Shown piece after piece: positions 26,616 through 34,126 of a DNA stretch of 64,000 bases. The notes below the pieces were generated by a model. It did not search any database and had not been told where the DNA came from. It saw only the letters and a list, made by a program, of their open reading frames with translations. Made by a program: the position numbers and the translations under genes. How positions within the stretch are numbered: the first letter of the stretch is position 1; every line of letters starts with the position of its first letter. The stretch comes from Nostoc indistinguendum CM1-VF10 (GTDB taxonomy: Bacteria; Cyanobacteriota; Cyanobacteriia; Cyanobacteriales; Nostocaceae), in NCBI GenBank assembly GCA_019359215.1, contig JAHHHS010000001.1, positions 62,001 to 126,000 of the forward strand, in the 5' to 3' direction.

Positions 26616-27623
26616 TTAAAACCTCACAACCACTTTGCCACAATTCTGACCAGTGAGGAGATATTCTACAGCGTCGGGTATTGATTCTATGCCTTGAAAC
26701 TGTCTTTGGTCAACGGCAACTTTGAGTTTGTCTGTGTAGAAGAGGTTTAAGATGCGATCGCGTGCCTCTGCCATATGTTCTTTATAATGAGGCATGAGAA
26801 AGCCTCTAACAGAAGCAGCTTTCCAAAATAGCTGGTGATAAATGCGTGATTGTGTAAGTTGTTCCAACTCTTTTGCGTATTCAGAGATAAAACCAACCAC
26901 TACTAAGCGTCCCCGGACTGCCAAGTTTTCAACGCAAGTATCAAATACTGCTTTGCCTACACATTCAAAAATTAAATTAATGCCATTGGGGTATTCTTGC
27001 TTGAGGACTTGATTGAGGTTTTCTGTGCGATAGTTGATAATGCGATCGCACCCTAATTCCCTTAGTAAATCTGCCTTCGCTTCAGAACTACAAGTACCAA
27101 TGACATGATTACCAGCTAATTTTGCCAATTGCACCGCAATATGACCGGTTCCTCCTGCTGCTGCTGTTACTAAAACCACTTCATTACTTTTCATCTCCCC
27201 CACTTGTTCCAATGCAACCAAAGCTGATACACCTGTAGGCATTAGTGTTAGCAACTCTGGTGTTGCTTCCCGTGCCTTCACCGCTAAGTTTGCATCGATA
27301 AGCTGATATTCTCGATAACCACCACCACGCGCCGTAGTTATGACAGCATCACCTATTTGAAAATCTTTAACATTTTCACCTATAGCGATAACTTTTCCCA
27401 CGGCTTCTACGCCTAAATCAAAGGGAGGAATTAAGTTAACATAGGGAACATCACCACGGCAAAGCAAGGTGTCAAAGCCACCATTAACGCCAGCAAACTT
27501 GTTTTGAATTAAAAGTTCATTAGCAGTAGGTTGGGTAAAAGGAATTTCGACAATTTTAACAGCAGATTTAAAATCTTGATTAAGTTGCTTTGCTATTAAC
27601 TTTTTGTAACTTTTTACATTCAT
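26616..27623 (-). CDS. Zinc-independent medium-chain dehydrogenase/reductase (quinone oxidoreductase type)
   Basis: A 335-residue MDR protein. The N-terminal GroES-like domain has NKFAGVNGGFDTLLCRG and PFDLGVEAVGKVIAIGE. The Rossmann half has VTAAAGGTGHIAVQLAKL (the AxxGxxG nucleotide motif), and C-terminal QNCGKVVVRF closes the fold. The structural-zinc cysteines of true alcohol dehydrogenases are missing, so it belongs with NADPH:quinone reductases / enoyl reductases. It is likely first in a pair with the SnoaL-like gene. Substrate unknown. Confidence 0.8.
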   Translation of the reverse strand: MNVKSYKKLIAKQLNQDFKSAVKIVEIPFTQPTANELLIQNKFAGVNGGFDTLLCRGDVPYVNLIPPFDLGVEAVGKVIAIGENVKDFQIGDAVITTARGGGYREYQLIDANLAVKAREATPELLTLMPTGVSALVALEQVGEMKSNEVVLVTAAAGGTGHIAVQLAKLAGNHVIGTCSSEAKADLLRELGCDRIINYRTENLNQVLKQEYPNGINLIFECVGKAVFDTCVENLAVRGRLVVVGFISEYAKELEQLTQSRIYHQLFWKAASVRGFLMPHYKEHMAEARDRILNLFYTDKLKVAVDQRQFQGIESIPDAVEYLLTGQNCGKVVVRF

Positions 27624-27731
27624 TGATATAAGTCAGTTGGCGCAAACATCTAAAGCTACGTTGAGAAATTTAAATGTAGGGTGCGTTATGTTTTCAGTTA
27701 ACGCACCATCAACAATCAAAAGTGCATTAAA

Positions 27732-27824
27732 CTAAGCTTTTAAAGCTTTATTCCACTCTAATTGATGAGCTAAACCATATTTGATAAAATCTTCTTCTTT
27801 AGCTTTGTCGCTTTTACCAAAAAC
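27732..27824 (-). pseudogene. Short coding remnant downstream of the truncated cupin gene
   Basis: Thirty codons on the minus strand read GVFGKSDKAKEEDFIKYG, then HQLEWNKALKA-stop, with composition typical of a real protein C-terminus. The frame differs from the cupin gene whose stop lies immediately upstream. I do not recognise the parent protein. It suggests that a deletion or frameshift fused two decayed genes here. A small hairpin repeat (GGTGCGTTA/TAACGCACC, 27680-27707) follows. Confidence 0.35.
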
Positions 27825-27826
27825 GC

Positions 27827-28279
27827 CTAATCACCTAGCACTTTCCAAGGGCCTACTCTCACTCCTGCGGGAATAAAGGAGTAGCCATGCTTGCTTAACT
27901 GCCACTCTCCCACTTGGATTGCACCCCTAAGCACGAAAATCTCCAAATCAGAAGTAAAAAAGCCAGACGGTGCTTCAAACTGCCGTGATATTACAACTCT
28001 TGAGGTTGATGCACCACTGTCATGCCAAGTAAGTAATCGACGGCTTCCAGCTACTACATTATTTGGCATTCCACTCACTCGCCAACCGTGTTCTTCTAGT
28101 ACAGTATTCGTGTCAAAGAATTGGTACTGACGAGGTAGGTATTCTTTAGCAATCACGGTGCGCCTTCCTGATAGGTTCATGCGCCCTCTACCGTCTCCAC
28201 CCCAATCCTCTTTTACAGATGCTATATGCAAAAAGTCTTCAGCCTCTTGTTCGCGTGCAGAATTTTCTTTATTTTCCAT
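27827..28279 (-). pseudogene. Cupin-type protein, C-terminally truncated (DUF4437-like)
   Basis: 150 residues with a cupin core: SRRLLTWHDSGASTSRVVIS, then SDLEIFVLRGAIQVGEWQLSKHGYSFIPAG, the usual two-strand cupin turn. The reading frame stops right after RVGPWKVLGD, where relatives continue into a second barrel for roughly another hundred residues. The stop and the out-of-frame coding remnant after it point to a truncation. It could still make a small one-barrel protein. It sits in a run of partial genes (27.7-28.8 kb). Confidence 0.5.
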
Positions 28280-28399
28280 GTTATTTAGAACTCACACAGC
28301 CAATCTTAAAATCGTATGGGGCACTAACACAGTAAAGCATCTTTACAACAATGTTAGTTAATTTTTAATGCTTATTAAATAAACTCATGTTTTTTCTTA

Positions 28400-28738
28400 C
28401 TATATTTTTTTCGCCACTTCTCCTGCTACAAAAGCACCCGTATGGTTTCCCAAGATGCTTGTACTTGAAATACCTAATTCTTCCAAAAGGGCAATGACAG
28501 TTTTCGCGTAGTCTTCAGTGGAGTACATTCTTGGAGGTTTATCAGAATCACCCAATCCCAAAAAGTCCATCGCAATCACACGCCTTGTCTGAGCAAAAAT
28601 AGACATTAACTCAAGAAATTCATCACTACTTCTGGGATTTTGATGCAGTAATAGCAAAGGCTCTCCTTTGCCAGCGATACGATAAAGGATCTGCCCATCT
28701 TCAGTGTCTAAAAATGCTCGTTTGATTGGTTTATTCAT
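28400..28738 (-). pseudogene. Alpha/beta hydrolase, N-terminal fragment
   Basis: 112 residues from the ATG at 28736-28738. The first half of an alpha/beta hydrolase is present: oxyanion-hole region LLLLHQNPRSSDEF, strand VIAMDFLGLGDSDKP, and the nucleophile-elbow position LGNHTGAFVAGEVA, where the usual serine is histidine. The sequence stops at AKKI, so the lid, acid and histidine parts are missing. A normal member has 270-300 residues. The remaining downstream DNA shows no continuation, so this is a truncated gene. Confidence 0.6.
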
Positions 28739-28890
28739 ATCATGCCGATAAAATTTAGCGTTTTTTAATTGGTTGTAATACAAGCTGTTCACCAGGGTAC
28801 AACATTGTTGTGTCCCTACTGCCTACTGCTATTTGATGTTTTTTATTTTTGATTACGGCAAAAAGAGCTATGAGTAATTATTTTTACTTT

Positions 28891-29190
28891 TTACCTTTTT
28901 TGTGCTAAGGTTTGTAGCCATTCAATTAGGGGTCTTAAGGTTCCTGGCAATGCTGCTTCACTGACAGTCACTGTATGCTGCTTACCGTTATCTTCTACCG
29001 TTAACTTATACTGAAAGCGATCGCTCTGAGGATTTGGCGAGGTAATGTGTTCAGGTAGCCTAAATAAATCAGCAGCTTCCACAAGTCGGATAAGTGTGCT
29101 GGCTTCATTTGGCAGGAGAGTGTCTGTATCAACGGTTGTTTTCTTGGTAATCCCAGCAAAGCCGCCCGTGCGTTCAAAGGATATCCGCAT
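28891..29190 (-). CDS. Emfourin-type inhibitor of protealysin-like proteases
   Basis: 99 residues from the ATG at 29188-29190; the frame is open further upstream, but MRISFERTGGFAG is the natural start of this family. The short beta-rich body with LVEAADLFRLPEH, YKLTVEDNGKQHTVTVSE and LRPLIEWLQ matches the emfourin pattern. Emfourins are slow, tight inhibitors encoded beside M4 proteases of the protealysin type. The M4 gene lies just upstream on the same strand, separated by about 340 bp that include an inserted MITE-like repeat. The protein has no signal peptide, so it probably protects the cytoplasm (inference). Confidence 0.75.
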   Translation of the reverse strand: MRISFERTGGFAGITKKTTVDTDTLLPNEASTLIRLVEAADLFRLPEHITSPNPQSDRFQYKLTVEDNGKQHTVTVSEAALPGTLRPLIEWLQTLAQKR

Positions 29191-29368
29191 TGTTTTGCTC
29201 TCCGTTGTGCTATTTAGTTGGGATAAATACTTAAACCGGGAGATAATAGTTCTCGGTTCCCAGTTGACCAACAATAAACAACAGATTTATCAGTCTTGAG
29301 TGTTGAGTGAGGCAGTGTAAGGTATTAACTATTTATTCCTAACTCCTCACTCTTAATTCCTAACTCTA

Positions 29369-29530
29369 AGAGGATGTTTGAAAATCCTCATCTTGGTAGC
29401 AAAACGTTTTAGATCCCCTAAATCCTCCTTAAAAAGGGGGACTTTGATTCCGGTTCCCCCTTTTTAAGGGGGGTTAGGGAGGATCAATAAGTGCCTAAAA
29501 TCACAGCCAACCACTTTCCAAACAACCTCT
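29369..29530. mobile_element. MITE-like element between the protease and inhibitor genes
   Basis: Imperfect terminal inverted repeats (AGAGGATGTTTGAAA against AGAGGTTGTTTGGAA) bound a 162-bp segment. Its core is a long stem: CCTAAATCCTCCTTAAAAAG facing CTTTTTAAGGGGGGTTAGGG, both arms ending in GATC. A half copy of the same core occurs at 36948-37005. It carries no gene and ends on the stop codon of the M4 protease. Confidence 0.65.
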
Positions 29531-30608
29531 AAATAACTCCTACCTTTTGCCAAGCGTTCTGCACAGCTTTTTGCTCATGACTGTCATTACCGTAGAGTTC
29601 ACCAGCAACTTGAATGGTGACGTTGGCAGCTTTTTTAAAATCGACTTTGGCACGCAAGCGATCGCGTAAAGCTATGTACCAGATTTTACCAACTCTTTCC
29701 CAAGCATAGCCGCCAATCTCAACAGCCGCTAGATAAAAGGCATGGTTAGGAATTCCTGAGTTGATATGAACCCCAGCGTTATCTTCAAGACCAGTATATT
29801 TATCTTTCATATGACCTGGTTGAGGATCTTTACCCAGTACTGGATCATCGTATGCTGTCCCCGGTGCTTTCAAGGAGCGGAGGGCAACACCTTTAACAGT
29901 TGGTACTAAAAGACCTTCACCAATCAGCCAGTCTGCCTCTTGTGCAGTCTGATTTTTGGTCTTTTGTTTCACCAGAGAACCAAAGACATCAGAAAAAGAT
30001 TCATTTAGTGCCCCAGGTTCGCCATAATACTGTAAACCCGCTTCATATTGGGTTATACCATGAACTAGTTCATGCCCAATAACATCAATTGACTTCGTGA
30101 AGCATTGAAACATTTCTCCATCGCCATCACCATAAACCATTTGGTCGCCGTTCCAAAAGGCGTTGTCATATTTAACGCCATAATGCACGGTGGAGTCTAA
30201 ACGTAGTCCTTTGTCGTCAATCGAATTGCGATCAAATATCTCATAAAATAATTCATAAGTAGCACCAGCAGCATCGTAGGCTTCATTAACTGCTGCATCA
30301 CTGCTAGGAGGATCTCCCTCACCGCGCACTAGTGTACCAGGAAGTTGCTGGCCATGTTTTGCATCGTAGATGGTACGGCGCTTTTCACCCGGGGAAGGTG
30401 CAAATGAGACAGAACCTATGACATCTCTTCGTCCACGAAACTGTGCCGAAACATTTAATGTATGAAAAGCCCAACTACGCTGCTGGGGGTTGCCATTCAC
30501 CACGACATTTTCCAGCATATGGGGCGGAATAATACAACAAATAGGGCATCTAGAGTCAAGTGGATGCTCATACTTGAACCGGGCTGATTTCTTTTTATTT
30601 CGAGCCAT
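29529..30608 (-). CDS. M4 family metalloprotease, protealysin type
   Basis: A 359-residue thermolysin-like protease with the zinc site H179-E180-L181-V182-H183, third ligand E203 in NESFSDVFG, and the H281...H289 segment GVHINSGIPNHAFY. There is no signal peptide. Instead it has a short propeptide beginning RCPICCIIPPHMLENV at about 20-35, whose PPHML is the hallmark of protealysin-like precursors that mature by self-cleavage. Protealysins are associated with bacterial invasion or inter-bacterial use of proteases. The emfourin gene lies directly downstream on the same strand and completes the known protease-inhibitor pairing. Confidence 0.9.
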   Translation of the reverse strand: MARNKKKSARFKYEHPLDSRCPICCIIPPHMLENVVVNGNPQQRSWAFHTLNVSAQFRGRRDVIGSVSFAPSPGEKRRTIYDAKHGQQLPGTLVRGEGDPPSSDAAVNEAYDAAGATYELFYEIFDRNSIDDKGLRLDSTVHYGVKYDNAFWNGDQMVYGDGDGEMFQCFTKSIDVIGHELVHGITQYEAGLQYYGEPGALNESFSDVFGSLVKQKTKNQTAQEADWLIGEGLLVPTVKGVALRSLKAPGTAYDDPVLGKDPQPGHMKDKYTGLEDNAGVHINSGIPNHAFYLAAVEIGGYAWERVGKIWYIALRDRLRAKVDFKKAANVTIQVAGELYGNDSHEQKAVQNAWQKVGVI

Positions 30609-31022
30609 CCAAGATATTCTCCTTTTAAAACTAATTTATGGCAAACAGTGGCTTTAATTTCACCTTTGAAACGAGCAGAAAAACGAATTCAAATAGCGTA
30701 TTCCTGGCTTGTTTTCTGAATAAAATTTTCTAATCTGTATTTTCAGATAGGTCTATAGAGGATTGATAGTACCCTCACGGGTACTTCTAATGTGAAAATA
30801 TTACATAAAACACAAGACAAGCTTATATATCGCAAGTTTCAGTAAAAATCCTTGTGTTAGTTAGCAAAACCTCCTTTACAGACCTAATGCGTTTATATAT
30901 TAATTCTCATCAAGAGAAATCATGTTATTTATTGCTGTTTCGTTACTATCAAGCTCTTAATGCTATAACTACCCATTGGAGACAGGTAAATTCCAAATCC
31001 AAGCATTCAAAACCTAAAATTT
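30609..31022. other. Spacer upstream of the protease gene
   Basis: About 410 bp, AT-rich. The first 15 bases hold a good ribosome site for the protease on the minus strand (AAGGAGAA just above the ATG). The rest is promoter-type sequence with no gene seen. Confidence 0.4.
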
Positions 31023-31739
31023 TCACAGCCAGCCACCAAACACCGCTAGACCATAATATTTCCAAGGGACTGCAACTATCTTAAATCCAGCTTTGCTTAA
31101 CATTTGTAAATGAGCATCTAAGCTAGCTAGCTGGTCTTGACTAGAGTAACCTTGAGTGCTAGTTTTACCAAGCTTCGCGCGAATATCTGTTAAATTAGTT
31201 CCCTGTTGAACTGACCATTCCTCTCGTGCCGCCTTATAAACTTCTACTAAGGCTGGTGATTCCGGTAAAATGGGGTCTGCATCCCAAAAACAGCCGTCTT
31301 TACTGAGGCTAGCAGTAATTCGCCCAAATAACTTCAATTTCATCTCGTCTTGGAGATGGTGGATTGCCAAGGATGAGACACAAGCATCAAATCCGCCACC
31401 AATATCTAACTTCTCTGGATTGTCTGCCCAGTCGCCAAAGTCTGCTTGTATACCAGTCCAGTGTTTTTGATATCCTGCTGCTGTGAGTTTATCTTGGGCA
31501 AATTGCAGCATTCGAGGTGAGTAATCTAGGGCAATTACTTGGGCATCTGGACAACGGTTAAGTATTTTTAGACTAAGTTCGCCTGTACCACAACCTAATT
31601 CTAAAATACGCCGACTTGTGGAAGGCACACAACGGGTAATTACTTCCAGCATCTCATCGTATCTCGGTAACAGTTGGCGAATACCAGTGTCAAAATCGGC
31701 AGTATTGGCAAATACCTCTCCAGGAAATAGCTGTTGCAT
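31023..31739 (-). CDS. Class I SAM-dependent methyltransferase
   Basis: A 238-residue Rossmann methyltransferase: motif I ILELGCGTGELSLKIL at about 45-60, the acidic VIALDYSPRML after the second strand, ACVSSLAIHHL as motif IV and a GxFWDADPI-like loop. The N-terminus MQQLFPGEVFANTADFDTGIRQLLPRYDEM resembles ubiquinone/trans-aconitate-type small-molecule methyltransferases. The substrate cannot be read from the sequence. A MITE copy begins 16 bases before its start codon, within the promoter region. Confidence 0.8.
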   Translation of the reverse strand: MQQLFPGEVFANTADFDTGIRQLLPRYDEMLEVITRCVPSTSRRILELGCGTGELSLKILNRCPDAQVIALDYSPRMLQFAQDKLTAAGYQKHWTGIQADFGDWADNPEKLDIGGGFDACVSSLAIHHLQDEMKLKLFGRITASLSKDGCFWDADPILPESPALVEVYKAAREEWSVQQGTNLTDIRAKLGKTSTQGYSSQDQLASLDAHLQMLSKAGFKIVAVPWKYYGLAVFGGWL

Positions 31740-31754
31740 GGTGATTAAAACAAA

Positions 31755-31865
31755 TAAGCTGTTACGTATTTAACTTGGACATTTACATGAAGGCTGATAA
31801 CCGATAACTGATAACCGTCAACGAACGTAAAGAGTATTTATACAATTTAGGCGCGCATCAGCTTA
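31755..31865. mobile_element. MITE copy A (TAAGCTG ends)
   Basis: A 111-bp element starting TAAGCTGTTACGTATTTAAC and ending GCGCGCATCAGCTTA, with ends that are inverted repeats of each other. It is nearly the same along its length as copy B at 37455-37579 in the opposite orientation. A third member sharing the first 25 bases is copy C at 38966-39085. No coding capacity. Confidence 0.75.
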
Positions 31866-32160
31866 GACACACTAATCAATAGTAATCAATGCTATATCGA
31901 CAGGAGCAATTTTTAATATTAAAAAATATTCATTCAATGTACTTTTGGCGGAATTATATATATCATGTTTTATGTAATAAGCCAGTAAGTTATCTATTAA
32001 TTTAAGCTTAAATTCCAGAGTTTAAACGAAAAGGGGATTTAGACCCCGACACAAAACGTAATTGCGTTAAGCGACGTAGGAGCGTCATTGCGTTAGCGGA
32101 GCGGGGCGTTAGCCCATTGCGAATTGCGAATTGGTTTAATTACCTATTACTTAAGGTTCA

Positions 32161-33216
32161 ATGCAGATATCACGTCTTTTGTTTATACGTAAATTACCCG
32201 GTCAATTTTATTTATGGTGTGCCATTATCATCTTTGGCGCCGCAAATTCTGTCACTCGCAAGCTTACAGAGATTGGTGCAGAAAAATATGTTAATGGTCG
32301 CAATCCGATTTCGCTTTGTAATGTTTTATTTGTAGGGAATATCTGCGCTCTACTAGTATTATTAATCGTCTATGGACAACAATGTAGACTAAGTAGATTA
32401 CAGCAAATTTCCCAAAATCAATGGTTATATCTTACCATTGCTTCAATTATCGGTGGGGCACTTGCTCCTGGTTTAATTTTCCAAGCACTAGCGATAACTG
32501 ACGTTAATAATGTCGTTTTAATTGGTAGATTAGAACCACCTTTAATTTTAGCTTTTTCTTTTTGGTTGCTGCGAGAGCAAGTTAATTTTTGGGAAATAAT
32601 TGGTGCGATCGCATCTTTTTTTGGAGTATTTCTCACCATCTTATTGCCAAGTAATCTTCAAAGCATGGTAGAGATGAAAGATTTGTTCAGCTTTGGGACT
32701 GGAGAAATTTTGACTGCGATCGCATCTGTCGCTTTGGCTGTCTCTACAATTATTAGTAAGAAAAAACTCTCAAGAATCCCTTTGGGAATTTATAGTATCT
32801 ACCGTACAGTTCTGGGAACAATAATATTTTTTTTCCTCGCCTTAATTCTATACGGGCAAAATCATTTCATCGATATATTCTCACCTTTTCTATGGAAATG
32901 GATGTTAATTTACGGCCCTATAATTGTAGTAGTTGGTCAGTCATGTTGGGTTACTGGCTTAAGGGCTACTAGTGTAGCTCAAGCTTCTTTAATTGGCTCT
33001 TTTACTCCTATTATTGCAGTTGTCGTAGCTTATTTGATTTTGGGTGAGGCTCCAACTTTCGCCCAGTATGTTGGTGGAGTAGTAATTTTACTTGGTATTA
33101 TTCTCAGCCAATTTGGAATTTCACAAAAGCAATCGCTACAAAACCAACAGTCACAGAATGATTCGATAGCAAAATTAAAAGAAGTTGAGAGTGAAATTGG
33201 ATTTAAAGGAATGTAA
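32161..33216 (+). CDS. EamA/DMT family transporter
   Basis: A 351-residue membrane protein with about ten hydrophobic helices in two EamA halves. The first half ends in NVVLIGRLEPPLILAFSFWLLREQ, the second in SLIGSFTPIIAVVVAYLILGE, the paired motif of drug/metabolite transporters. The C-terminal 35 residues are hydrophilic. The substrate is unknown; family members export amino acids, nucleotide sugars or other metabolites. The gene is alone and ends at a hairpin shared with the convergent secreted-protein gene. Confidence 0.85.
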   Translation: MQISRLLFIRKLPGQFYLWCAIIIFGAANSVTRKLTEIGAEKYVNGRNPISLCNVLFVGNICALLVLLIVYGQQCRLSRLQQISQNQWLYLTIASIIGGALAPGLIFQALAITDVNNVVLIGRLEPPLILAFSFWLLREQVNFWEIIGAIASFFGVFLTILLPSNLQSMVEMKDLFSFGTGEILTAIASVALAVSTIISKKKLSRIPLGIYSIYRTVLGTIIFFFLALILYGQNHFIDIFSPFLWKWMLIYGPIIVVVGQSCWVTGLRATSVAQASLIGSFTPIIAVVVAYLILGEAPTFAQYVGGVVILLGIILSQFGISQKQSLQNQQSQNDSIAKLKEVESEIGFKGM

Positions 33217-33264
33217 TCTTATTCGGATATATCATCATCTTAACCAAACGCTGAAAAAAATAAA

Positions 33265-33297
33265 CTGTAGAGACTTAGTAATACTAAATCTCTACAG
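33265..33297. terminator. Bidirectional terminator hairpin
   Basis: CTGTAGAGA-TTAG and CTAA-TCTCTACAG pair across a five-base loop, with one unpaired base in each arm. The hairpin lies between the convergent EamA and secreted-protein genes. TTATCTTTTT follows on the plus strand and TTTATTTTTTT on the minus strand. Confidence 0.7.
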
Positions 33298-33356
33298 AAG
33301 TTATCTTTTTATGAAAGCTTTTTTATTGGTATATCAATTAATAAACCAGCTATAAA

Positions 33357-33773
33357 TTACTTAACTTCACTAGCCTCAAATTTTTCGACTTTACCAGCTT
33401 TAACTGCTACAACTACATCATAAGTTGCACAATAAGCAAATGTGGTTTTGCTAGCTTTGTTGTATAAATTTACAACCATACCTGCACCACCAGGTTGAAC
33501 AGCAATTGGTTCCAAATCCCCAAAGAAATAACGGCGTAGTTCGTCACCGCTACCAAACATTCCTTTATGTTTAGTCAGCATTTCAATTTTTTGAGTAATA
33601 GTTAAACCAGTTGCATCTTTCATGTCTGCTTTCGATTCGGCTTGTGCAGTGATTACTTTTGCTTCTTTTGCAAGTGCTTGATTTGATTGTGAGTTAATTG
33701 TATTTAGTGCAGCACCACTAATAGTAACTAAACCTGTTAAAGTAGCAGTGGTAATAATTGTTTTGAGATTCAT
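33357..33773 (-). CDS. Small secreted protein, function unknown
   Basis: 138 residues from the ATG at 33771-33773 (the frame is open 12 codons further upstream, but this methionine begins the signal sequence). MNLKTIITTATLTGLVTISGAAL is a Sec-type signal peptide. The mature part has a charged helix (TGLTITQKIEMLTKHKGMF) and a strand-rich end (VVNLYNKASKTTFAYCATYDVVVAV). I do not recognise the family. A MITE-like repeat (33837-33971) lies about 60 bases upstream of the start. Confidence 0.6.
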   Translation of the reverse strand: MNLKTIITTATLTGLVTISGAALNTINSQSNQALAKEAKVITAQAESKADMKDATGLTITQKIEMLTKHKGMFGSGDELRRYFFGDLEPIAVQPGGAGMVVNLYNKASKTTFAYCATYDVVVAVKAGKVEKFEASEVK

Positions 33774-33836
33774 GATTGGGATTTCTTGAATTAATATTTG
33801 ACAAACCAAAAAATGAGAATTGGGATATTAGGTGTT

Positions 33837-33971
33837 ATATCATGTCCGCTTGATTGCTTATTAAACCTGAAGAACCCCACCCCACCAAAGCTACGCTTTG
33901 TCTCCCTGCCCCGCAAGCGAGGAGGGGCGAAATAACAGTAGGAATCGTAATTAATTATGCGGACATGATAT
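33837..33971. mobile_element. MITE-like element with 13-bp terminal inverted repeats
   Basis: ATATCATGTCCGC at 33837-33849 is exactly inverted at 33959-33971. The 135-bp element contains CCCCACCCCA/AGGAGGGGCG-type sequence and no gene. It lies in the upstream region of the secreted-protein gene and downstream of the histidine kinase gene. Confidence 0.7.
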
Positions 33972-34126
33972 TAATAGAAGGAGAATTCAGCCACTTAAGG
34001 TTAAGAGGTGTTAGATGGATCGGAAAATCGAAGCCCTCTGTTGTTTATTAGTATTAACCCTTTAGCTGAGAATTGGCTGAGAATAAATTGAATAGAAGTT
34101 AAAAGCTAACTGTTTTTGTTCTCAGA

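Noticed and set aside
33854..34051. Plus-strand frame of 65 codons
   Set aside because: It lies mostly inside the MITE-like element with the ATATCATGTCCGC ends.
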